A stretch of 12,678 nt of DNA from QEXZ01 sp034660015 (GTDB lineage: Archaea > Halobacteriota > Syntropharchaeia > Alkanophagales > Methanospirareceae), in the NCBI GenBank assembly GCA_034660015.1, contig JAYEII010000035.1, positions 1-12,678 on the forward strand, given 5' to 3'. The notes below the pieces were generated by a model. The model ran no database searches. It was not told the DNA's origin and was given only the letters and a program-made list of their open reading frames with translations. Position numbers and translations under genes: made by a program. Below, piece after piece: positions 4,744 to 11,131 of this stretch (positions are counted from its first letter, which is position 1; the number at the start of each line of letters is the position of its first letter).

Positions 4744-7323
4744 TCATTCCAACCTTATCGCCGGAATCCAATTGTTGTATTTCTTGCCGTTTGCATCGGT
4801 GAATTCTGTGCAGTTTATCACTCCTCCTGTTACTTCTTTACTATGCGCATGGATTATCTGCGGATAAGAGCCTGTGCGTATGGTGTAGTTGTAAGTAACA
4901 CTTGCCTGCAAGACGAAAGGCGAGTCAAATGCTATGTAATGATAATCGCCTGCTCCTTGATAGCCGTTCCAGGTGCCATTCGCTATCTCTTCTCTCGTCG
5001 TCGCATTATAGAAAGCAACGTATTCTGTATGTCCGCCTGTTCCCGAACATGAGTAAGTGTGTATCTTACATACATTGATGTCATAGTAAGGTGTGATTGT
5101 GCCGTCGTGTGTGCCGAAAATGCTTGGGTATGTTCCAGCACCTGTATCAAAGATTGAAATTACTGGAAGTATTTCTACAGTTGCTGTGTCATTGTTTCCG
5201 TCACCATCATTTGCTTCAAGCGTATATGTCCCCAAAACAGCGTCAGAAGTGTTAATCGTTGCATTGAATATACCTTGATAAGGAGTTGGCCATTCAACAT
5301 TTGTTATAACAGGTGGCAACTCTTTGGGTCCTTCAATTGTCCATATTGCAATCGGTGTTCCAGGTTCTCTGTTTGTTTTGCCGGTTATTTTTAATGGCTC
5401 TCCAATTGTTACACTTTCAATAGGATCGAATCTGACATAAGGTGTCTCGACCTCGAAAGTAAATGACACAAGTAAATCGTCACTCCCTGCCACATCAATT
5501 GTATAATCTTTGAGTATTGCTACGATTTGACTCTGTGTCTTGCCGGCAAAAACAGCAGTCCCTATACCATCTAAATTACCAGCAGAAAGCCAAGTATTCC
5601 CATATACACCATCACGTCCTGGTGAAAAGACCATTGTTTTCCAAGTGCCCGTATCTACGCCGTCCATCATTGTTATATCTTCGCTGAACTCGTCATTGGT
5701 TACAGAACTCGACATTATCGCAAGTCCATTCAAGACGCCTAAGCCTAGATCCACAGCAGGATATCCCTTAGGACCAACAAGAACTATATCCACCTCATCT
5801 GTACCGGTTGCTGTTCCTTCTATTGTGTAATCGTCATCCTCTGCAACTACATTTTGTGGCTGCTCTGCGGTAAGTCCTGGTTCAACTAACACTATCATAG
5901 TTGAACCATCCGCATCTATAACATTGTAAGCATCTGGATCCCAACCCCAGATAGGGCAATCAATGTAAGCTTCTATCGTGTACAAACCCTTTGTATATCC
6001 CGAGGTATCCCACTTCACTTCAAATTCTTTGTTCAAATCCACTGCTTCATCGTCCTCTACTACCTCATGGTCTTTTATGACTATGTCAACGTAATCACCT
6101 GCGCTAACTGTTCCTCTAATTGTGACCCTTTCTCCTATTACTGCACTTGCAGGTATATCAAAAGCTACCGCTGGTTTCACTACTTTTACGTCTACGTCAT
6201 CGTCATCCTCTGATACAACAACATAGTCAGGAACAAAGTCTGGATAAACTGGGGTGGTTGCATCATACACTTTTATTGTGTAGGTCTTCTCATCTGCACC
6301 GATTGTAGCAATTATAACCTTGGCAATATCATCGCTTCCGGTTTTTATCCACGCCGCCAAATTAGGTGTTGCAGTTGCCGGATATGCATCTCCCGCTGTG
6401 TCCAATGCTTTAACACCCTCCACCATTTTTATCTCTGGTGGTGCTGTCACATCCACATTGGTGACTATCAGGTAATAGTAAGTAATCGGATTTCCTGTAA
6501 CCGTTAATACAACGTCCTCTCCTCTGTAAACGGTATCTTTTGCTACATCTATTGAAAGCTCCTCGTGGCGAACGGTGAACTCGTATTCTGGCGATGAAAC
6601 ATCCAGCATATTGCAGGTAGCTTTATCTGTCTTAAATTTAACTGTGTATTCACCCATATACAGATCTGCCAAGCCTAATGCATCAGCGTATGGAGGAGCG
6701 GTTATCGTCGGTGCGGGATTCCCTACAAACATTGTTGTTCCAAGTACCTCTGTATCTCTAAGAGTTTGCTCGTCCAACTCACAAATCATTACTCCATCAG
6801 GGTCTATCAACCTAATATCAACACACGCCCCCGGTATTCTTCCCCCAAAGTTCGTTTCTATTTTGAACACTATTTCAGAAGTTTCTGGAACGCTTTTCCC
6901 AACTATGGAATCCTGTGTCGCTGTATTTAATATGACATCTCCATAGATCACTGGTGTGTCAACGTAAATATAGAATTCTCCTGCATCGAGGGCACCGTTT
7001 CCGTTCGCATCATAGTAATATTTACCTTCCGTAACATCAGGCACTATCCAGCTTGTTGGCACTGACAATGCCGTCCCTTCTGTAGCTGTGTCGGGAACAC
7101 CTTCTAAGACACCAACATCACCGTAAATCCCATCACTATTCAGGTCAAGTGCCAACCCCTGTTCGCCTATATAAACAGTATCGCCGGCATCAATCTCAGT
7201 AGCTGTGGTTCGCGCCTCTGACATTGGCACCATCACCGCTAAGACGGAAGCTAACATTACCACTGCCATTGCGATGCCTACTATCGCTTTCCCTTCTCCT
7301 TTCGCTTTTTTCTCTATCATCAT
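4744..7323 (-). CDS. S-layer/surface glycoprotein precursor with N-terminal calcium loops, Ig-like repeats and a C-terminal surface module
   Basis: 859 aa, secreted. Basic N-terminus, hydrophobic core 13-32, likely cleavage near SEA|R (37/38). The mature start TEIDAGDTVYIGEQGLAL resembles Methanomicrobia S-layer proteins (DUF3821-like, from memory). Two acidic loops follow: DLNSDGIYGD (60-69) and an exact EF-hand/dockerin pattern DANGNGALDAGE (105-116). At least three Ig-like modules follow (about 385-480, 480-625, 625-720), each with a 'vtIGE..kItG' type strand, and with acidic linkers such as SEDDDDVD. The last about 135 residues (from FDTGAGTYPS at 725 to NWIPAIRLE) form a distinct module with C752, C759 and C838, which I recall from other archaeal surface proteins. 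There is no PGF-CTERM or C-terminal transmembrane helix. All seven N-x-S/T sequons (N687, 691, 711, 773, 782, 812, 837) are C-terminal. It is monocistronic with a TATA box, perfect SD and terminator, consistent with high expression. Confidence 0.87.
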   Translation of the reverse strand: MMIEKKAKGEGKAIVGIAMAVVMLASVLAVMVPMSEARTTATEIDAGDTVYIGEQGLALDLNSDGIYGDVGVLEGVPDTATEGTALSVPTSWIVPDVTEGKYYYDANGNGALDAGEFYIYVDTPVIYGDVILNTATQDSIVGKSVPETSEIVFKIETNFGGRIPGACVDIRLIDPDGVMICELDEQTLRDTEVLGTTMFVGNPAPTITAPPYADALGLADLYMGEYTVKFKTDKATCNMLDVSSPEYEFTVRHEELSIDVAKDTVYRGEDVVLTVTGNPITYYYLIVTNVDVTAPPEIKMVEGVKALDTAGDAYPATATPNLAAWIKTGSDDIAKVIIATIGADEKTYTIKVYDATTPVYPDFVPDYVVVSEDDDDVDVKVVKPAVAFDIPASAVIGERVTIRGTVSAGDYVDIVIKDHEVVEDDEAVDLNKEFEVKWDTSGYTKGLYTIEAYIDCPIWGWDPDAYNVIDADGSTMIVLVEPGLTAEQPQNVVAEDDDYTIEGTATGTDEVDIVLVGPKGYPAVDLGLGVLNGLAIMSSSVTNDEFSEDITMMDGVDTGTWKTMVFSPGRDGVYGNTWLSAGNLDGIGTAVFAGKTQSQIVAILKDYTIDVAGSDDLLVSFTFEVETPYVRFDPIESVTIGEPLKITGKTNREPGTPIAIWTIEGPKELPPVITNVEWPTPYQGIFNATINTSDAVLGTYTLEANDGDGNNDTATVEILPVISIFDTGAGTYPSIFGTHDGTITPYYDINVCKIHTYSCSGTGGHTEYVAFYNATTREEIANGTWNGYQGAGDYHYIAFDSPFVLQASVTYNYTIRTGSYPQIIHAHSKEVTGGVINCTEFTDANGKKYNNWIPAIRLE

Positions 7324-7335
7324 TTTTTTCTTTTT

Positions 7336-7384
7336 TCACCTCCTATTTCTTTCTACTCCCCACTTCATATATAATAAATTTTTT
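7336..7384 (-). promoter_or_regulatory. Promoter and ribosome binding site of the S-layer gene
   Basis: On the minus strand AAATTTATTATATATG (about 7381-7366) is a strong TATA-like box preceded by an A-rich run as a possible BRE. Some 22 nt below it is AGGAGGTGA (7344-7336), an exact match to the anti-SD of archaeal 16S rRNA. The spacer to the ATG is 12 nt and consists only of A and G, longer than usual. The expected start site near 7347 would leave a very short leader that begins almost at the SD. Confidence 0.7.
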
Positions 7385-7429
7385 GGATGTTCAGCCCTTT
7401 ACAACACAAGATTACACAGATTTTCACAC

Positions 7430-7455
7430 AACTTTTTTACCTTCGGTAAAAACCG
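7430..7455. repeat. Short palindromic hairpin between the radical SAM and S-layer genes
   Basis: TTTTTACC (7434-7441) and GGTAAAAA (7445-7452) form a perfect 8-bp stem around TTC. It lies about 30 nt beyond the radical SAM stop on the minus strand and could be its terminator, but no U-tract follows the stem. The rest of the gap 7385-7483 is non-coding; 7407-7424 (AGATTACACAGATTTTCACA) is a degenerate family B-like sequence. Confidence 0.4.
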
Positions 7456-7483
7456 TGACTAAAATATTCCTGATGTTTTTCTT

Positions 7484-8563
7484 TTACTCAAAATCCGCCA
7501 GCGCCGAACAAGCCCGGCAACGCACACATCCCGCCTTGTTCTTCTTCCAGCTCACCCCTTCATCATGCAATATCTCCGCCACCTTCTCGTATATAAATCT
7601 CATCCTATTAGGACTCGGCGGCTTCTTATTCTCCAGCATTGAACCCGGTATAGGGCGCAGAGGCACGATGAATGGATAAACGCCCAGCTCAGCCAATAAC
7701 CTACTACCTGCTATTATTGACTTGTCGCCTTCGCCCACACCGGCAATTACGTAACTGCTCACCTGACAATCGCCAAAAATGTCCACACTTCGTTTCCACG
7801 CATCCACATAATGCTGAAACGGTATTTCAACCTTACTTGGAGCCAGCTCTTTCAGCACTGCTCTATCAAAACACTCCACGTGTATGCCTACCGTATCCAC
7901 GGAATCGTAAAGAACGTCAATCATACTGAGTTCCTTCGGCGGTTCGAACTGAACGTGGATAGGCAAGCCCGTTGCTTCTTTTATCGCGTTCGCTGTTTCC
8001 GCAAGGTAGTTTATTCCCTTGTCGGGACCGGGTGTTGTGCCCGTAGTAAGCGTAACATGCGTCACATTGTCTAACCTCTTCGCAGCAATCGCCACTTCAG
8101 CAAGCTGTTCCGGTTTCTTCACCGCTATTGTCGCTCCACTCTTCAATGACAGTTCAATTGCACAGAACTTACACCGCTTTGGTGTGTTCCAGTATACGCA
8201 AGTTTGTATCGTGGTAGTGGCTAAACAGTCCGCACCGTGCAGAAGAGCGATTTTATAGTAGGGCATCCCATCCTCGGTTTTGAGTGCTTGAAACTTCGCA
8301 TGTGGAAACTCGACTTCGGTGATTTGCTCACTACCTCCATCACCATCATCCCTCATTATTACGTACTTACCCTTCTCTGCAGCCACGCTATACGGCGACT
8401 GAGACACGAACCAGCTCTGCGTTGGCACATTCGCTACCGTGCCACCAAAAAGGAACATCCCACCAGCAGCGGGACCCGCACCGCCTTTCCTGCCTTTATC
8501 TAAACCCGGTACTCTCGCACCCAGACATAACAATTCCGTTTTCAGTGCTTTTGTTTCCATCAT
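7484..8563 (-). CDS. Radical SAM protein resembling the MSMEG_0568 family (TIGR04043)
   Basis: 359 aa. Conserved features in order: TELLCLGARV (9-18), RKGGAGPAAGG (25-35), VPTQSWFVSQSPYS (46-59), IALLHGADCLATTTIQTC (105-122), the cluster region C122-VYWNTPKR-C131-KF-C134, the family-like AIELSLKSG (135-143), HVTLTTGTTPGPDKG (169-183) and VQFEPP (204-209). The C-terminus carries CVRCRAC (C346, C349, C352), a possible second Fe-S site. The presumed [4Fe-4S]-binding motif is CX8CX2C instead of CX3CX2C, with C113 another candidate. I assign it to the MSMEG_0568 family from memory of these motifs. In bacteria that family sits in multi-gene operons with a nitrilase and oxidoreductases, of unknown product; none of those partners is nearby here. 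Two adjacent ATGs (8561, 8558); no SD close by, but TTAAATAG at 8603-8596 could be the TATA element. Substrate unknown. Confidence 0.82.
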   Translation of the reverse strand: MMETKALKTELLCLGARVPGLDKGRKGGAGPAAGGMFLFGGTVANVPTQSWFVSQSPYSVAAEKGKYVIMRDDGDGGSEQITEVEFPHAKFQALKTEDGMPYYKIALLHGADCLATTTIQTCVYWNTPKRCKFCAIELSLKSGATIAVKKPEQLAEVAIAAKRLDNVTHVTLTTGTTPGPDKGINYLAETANAIKEATGLPIHVQFEPPKELSMIDVLYDSVDTVGIHVECFDRAVLKELAPSKVEIPFQHYVDAWKRSVDIFGDCQVSSYVIAGVGEGDKSIIAGSRLLAELGVYPFIVPLRPIPGSMLENKKPPSPNRMRFIYEKVAEILHDEGVSWKKNKAGCVRCRACSALADFE

Positions 8564-8650
8564 GTTTTAATTGATTGCAAGGGTATAACTTCCTTCTATT
8601 TAAGACACAGATTTACATGGACTTATTTAACTTGACAATACCCTCAAATT

Positions 8651-8714
8651 AACCGCAGAGTTCACAGAGGATAGCGGTTTAGAGGTTTAGATGCTTAGCG
8701 GTTTGGATGTTTAG
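8651..8714 (+). repeat. Tandem of dispersed repeats C and A (copy 2 of each)
   Basis: AACCGCAGAG and CACAGAGG (8651-8670, family C) run directly into AGCGGTTTAGAGGTTTAG (8673-8690) and AGCGGTTTGGATGTTTAG (8697-8714, family A). The surrounding 354-nt gap 8564-8917 contains no gene I can support: apart from a possible radical SAM promoter at 8583-8603, it holds these repeats, another family C piece at 8782-8799, a partial B-like AGACACAGATTTAC at 8602-8615, and the full B copy below. Confidence 0.75.
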
Positions 8715-8781
8715 AACAGGTACTAATATCGGACAACTAACCCTAACCCTACTCTGGTATCTAATTCCCCCTGCGAATATA

Positions 8782-8799
8782 CTCCGCGTTCTCTGCGGT
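8782..8799. repeat. Dispersed repeat family C, copy 3
   Basis: CTCCGCGTTCTCTGCGGT; read on the minus strand it is ACCGCAGAGAACGCGGAG, closely matching the first units of the copy inside the spermidine-synthase-like gene (2069-2097) and the copy at 8651-8671. Confidence 0.6.
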
Positions 8800-8855
8800 G
8801 CATTTTGAAATTTGCCATCGTCAAATTACGTTTAGCATTATTGATTTTTTTCATC

Positions 8856-8889
8856 TATCTGCGTTAATCTGCGTTAATCTGTGTCTATA
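8856..8889 (-). repeat. Dispersed repeat family B, copy 2
   Basis: Reverse complement of the 3135-3168 element with 2 differences in 34 nt. Shows two consecutive 10-nt units (CGCAGATTAA on the minus strand). A further fragment, TGTGTTAATCT-like, continues at about 8908-8918 up to the stop codon of the HisA-related gene. Confidence 0.8.
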
Positions 8890-8917
8890 ATTTATTTTCT
8901 ATTTTCTTGTGTTAATC

Positions 8918-9685
8918 TCATGGAATCTCGTGGTTTATTAATTGCAATTTGTTACTTCGTAGGCGAAGCAAAGACACGGGAATACTCCCATCGTGGACTG
9001 CGGTAGCAACCAGAGCGCCTTTTACGCCTAACCTTCGCATCTTATCTACATCTTCACAACCGCTAACGCCGCCACCACATAGAATGTTATGTTCCGAGAC
9101 GTCAACGGCACGAGCGAGAAAATCGAAATCTATTCCACTTTTTGTTCCTACTCTGTCCAGTTCCAGCACGATTACGTCCCGTACGCCGCGATACTCGTTC
9201 AACTCGTTTAGTAGCAGCAGCGGGTCCGTCTTCACGTGTTTATCCTTCGTCAGCACGTGTTTATTGAAAAGGTCAACACTTACACTTATGCTTATGTCTA
9301 AATTATCATTTTTCGATACCTCGCCAATCAATTCCATAGATGCCGTTTCTGTCCCTAAAATGATACTATCGGCTATTTCGGCGTCAGCAGCTTCTTCCAG
9401 ATCATTTACCGTTTTTACACCATAATCTACCATTACTCTCGCTTTTCTGTTATTAGCCCTTATCTCCTTTATTATCCCTTTATTAGAACCCGTGCCCATA
9501 AGCCTGTTCAGGTCAGCGATATAAACATCCGCAGGTTTTAGCTCTTCCATAATACGGACAGGGTCAGAGGAGCCGACAATAGAACTGAAGAGATGAATTG
9601 GCTCGTATTTCTCTCGCTCTCCTCGTTTCGCATGCACTGCTACACCGTCGAGCAAATCGAGCACAAAAATCAGTCTGAAGTTCAT
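8918..9685 (-). CDS. HisA/HisF-related TIM-barrel protein of archaeal type (TIGR00734-like)
   Basis: 255 aa, (beta-alpha)8 barrel related to the histidine enzymes HisA and HisF. The N-terminus FVLDLLDGVAVHA (7-19) matches HisA's ALDLIDG, keeping catalytic Asp D10. The second-half Asp D138 (VSVDLF) corresponds to HisA D127. Phosphate-binding elements are partly kept: ILGTET (109-114) and CGGGVSG (203-209), then GALVATAVHDG (223-233). The Thr-Asp region of HisA appears as ELDRVGTKSG (175-184), and HisA's Lys-Gly-Trp loop is missing. These differences place it in the methanogen HisA/HisF-related group rather than true HisA; I recall TIGR00734 for it, with no proven reaction. It is divergent from hisS, 41 bp apart. 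The ATG lacks an SD, so a short or absent leader is likely. The last residues after about 243 are not conserved-looking and end next to a repeat fragment. Confidence 0.8.
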   Translation of the reverse strand: MNFRLIFVLDLLDGVAVHAKRGEREKYEPIHLFSSIVGSSDPVRIMEELKPADVYIADLNRLMGTGSNKGIIKEIRANNRKARVMVDYGVKTVNDLEEAADAEIADSIILGTETASMELIGEVSKNDNLDISISVSVDLFNKHVLTKDKHVKTDPLLLLNELNEYRGVRDVIVLELDRVGTKSGIDFDFLARAVDVSEHNILCGGGVSGCEDVDKMRRLGVKGALVATAVHDGSIPVSLLRLRSNKLQLINHEIP

Positions 9686-9726
9686 TTATGTTTAATTAAA
9701 CTTTGTTGTTTTATTTATTTGGAAGA
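9686..9726. promoter_or_regulatory. Divergent hisS / HisA-related promoter with perfect 12-bp palindrome
   Basis: GTTTAATTAAAC (9690-9701) is a perfect palindrome. Its centre is 31 nt before the hisS ATG (9727), a workable TATA position giving a leader of a few nucleotides. For the minus-strand gene, AAATAAATAAAA (about 9722-9711) is at the corresponding distance, and the palindrome would lie in its leader. It could equally be a repressor site. GGAAG just before the hisS ATG is too close for a normal SD. Confidence 0.5.
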
Positions 9727-11055
9727 ATGCGAATAGAAAGAGCCCGGGGGACACGAGATTTCTTGCCTGAGGAGATGTGGAAGAGGCGAACAATGGAAGC
9801 GCGGATGCGGGACATCGCAGAGAAATGGGGCTATGGAGAGATACGAACACCCAGTTTTGAGCGCTCTGAACTGTTCACGGTTAAATCAGGCGAGGGAATC
9901 CTGAAGGAAATGTATGAATTCCGCGATAAGGGCGGCAGGCATTTAGCACTGCGACCTGAACTTACCGCCCCGGTGATAAGAATGTACGTTAACGAGCTGA
10001 AGATGGCGCCGAAACCGACGAAGGTTTATTATTTCGGCAATTGCTTCAGGTATGAAGAGCCGCAGAAGTCGCGTTACCGGGAGTTCTGGCAGTTTGGTGC
10101 CGAGATAATAGGGTCTGACCGACCGGAGGCGCAAGCGGAAATAATCGCACTCGCTTACCATATCTTGGAGGCTTTAGGCATACACATAAAGGCAGAGCTG
10201 TACGTGGGTCATGTAGGTCTGATAAGAGAAGTATTACGAGCTGCAAATGTCGAAGCAGAGAGGATAAACAGCGTGATGAGGTTGATAGACAAAGGAGAAA
10301 GAGAAGAGGTAATCGAGCTTTTGCGTGAGACGGGTGCAAAAAAGGACTTGATTGATGATTTGATAAGCCTGGTGGATTTAAAGGTAAAGGTAAAAGGTAA
10401 AGATGCACTAAAGGAAGCACGTGAGCGCGAAATAATTGTTTCTGACAGCGATGCGGCGAAGGAGCTGGAGATGCTGCTGCAAATCCTCGATTATTACGGC
10501 GTTATATATACGTTAAACCCTGGAATCGCACGTGGTCTGGATTACTACACGGGAATGGTATTTGAAATATACGAAACAGGAGGCAGGTTAGGCGCACAGA
10601 ACCAGATATGCGGTGGCGGTTCCTACCGGCTGGCTACTCTGTTCGGCGGTGATGACACGCCTTCTACGGGTTTTGCTTTTGGCTTTGACCGATTAGCAGA
10701 CTTATTCCCGCATGAAACATCGGATTTGCCGCGAGGTGGAGTAGTAGCGGTAGCGGTGGCTGTGGTGCCGATACGAGAAAAAAATGCAGACTCCGCTGAT
10801 GTGGTTGAAGAAACGATAAAAATAGCGTCCCGGCTAAGAGAACACGTTCCCACGTATATAGACGTGATGAGCAGGAATCTAAGCGCTCAGTTATCCTATG
10901 CCAATGCCCTTAATGCTTCGTTTGCCGTGCTTGTAGGCAGAACTGAAATAAGAGAAGGGAAAGTAACAGTGAGAAATTTAGATACGGGGGAGCAAGAGAA
11001 AATAGGCGTAGAGGAATGCGTTAAAAAGATAAAAGCGTATTTCGCTGCGGACTGA
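9727..11055 (+). CDS. hisS: Histidine--tRNA ligase
   Basis: 442 aa, cytoplasmic class II synthetase that charges tRNA-His. I start at ATG 9727 because family members begin MRI.R.RGTRDFLPEE; a TTG at 9703 would add eight hydrophobic residues with no support. Seen: RGTRDFLPEE (7-16), ALRPELTAPV (74-83), motif 2 GNCFRYE (104-110, R108) continuing to REFWQFGAEIIG, the HisRS-specific ARGLDYYTG (268-276, R269 and Y273-Y274), GGGSYRLATLFGG (296-308) and motif 3 GFAFGFDRL (315-323, R322). The region 155-255 is the insertion domain. The C-terminal anticodon-binding domain (about 340-442) is complete, ending in VLVGRTEIREGKVTVRNL and a final helix. All catalytic motifs are intact. It converges on purM with an inverted repeat between the two stops. 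Confidence 0.97.
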   Translation: MRIERARGTRDFLPEEMWKRRTMEARMRDIAEKWGYGEIRTPSFERSELFTVKSGEGILKEMYEFRDKGGRHLALRPELTAPVIRMYVNELKMAPKPTKVYYFGNCFRYEEPQKSRYREFWQFGAEIIGSDRPEAQAEIIALAYHILEALGIHIKAELYVGHVGLIREVLRAANVEAERINSVMRLIDKGEREEVIELLRETGAKKDLIDDLISLVDLKVKVKGKDALKEAREREIIVSDSDAAKELEMLLQILDYYGVIYTLNPGIARGLDYYTGMVFEIYETGGRLGAQNQICGGGSYRLATLFGGDDTPSTGFAFGFDRLADLFPHETSDLPRGGVVAVAVAVVPIREKNADSADVVEETIKIASRLREHVPTYIDVMSRNLSAQLSYANALNASFAVLVGRTEIREGKVTVRNLDTGEQEKIGVEECVKKIKAYFAAD

Positions 11056-11061
11056 ACTGAT

Positions 11062-11131
11062 AGCGGGTTAGAGGTATAGCGGTTTGGCGGATTAGCTAAC
11101 GAGCTGAACCGCTAATAAACTAAACCTCTAA
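11062..11131. repeat. Inverted pair of repeat A between hisS and purM (overlaps the purM 3' end)
   Basis: TTAGAGGT (11068-11075) and TAGCGGTT (11077-11084) are matched by AACCGCTA (11107-11114) and ACCTCTAA (11124-11131): two 8-bp stems separated by 1 nt on the left and 9 nt on the right. The loop contains the palindrome TTAGCTAA (11092-11099). The right arm encodes the last two to three residues and the TAG stop of purM. It could act as a bidirectional 3' end for the convergent genes, but no T-run follows on either strand. Confidence 0.7.

Noticed and set aside
4511..4867. Plus-strand hydrophobic open frame across the end of the S-layer gene
   Set aside because: It crosses the repeat, the terminator hairpin and the S-layer coding end; leucine/serine-rich content comes from AT-rich complementary sequence.
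8737..8750. Telomere-like CTAACCCTAACCCT
   Set aside because: Only two units in an archaeal intergenic region; chance or part of the local repeat variation.
8707..8811. 34-codon plus-strand ORF inside the repeat block
   Set aside because: It starts in a family A repeat and ends in a family C repeat, with no SD and no recognisable composition.
8564..8917. Possible CRISPR array or RNA gene in the repeat block
   Set aside because: Repeats are of different families, irregularly spaced and not separated by uniform spacers; no tRNA-like cloverleaf or other recognisable RNA was seen.
8949..9425. Plus-strand open frame of 158 codons antisense to the HisA-related gene
   Set aside because: Ser/Thr-rich composition without motifs, produced by the codon pattern of the real minus-strand gene.
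9703..9726. Upstream TTG start extending HisS by eight residues
   Set aside because: The added residues are hydrophobic and unlike HisRS N-termini; the family starts at MRI.R.RGTRDF, which is ATG 9727.
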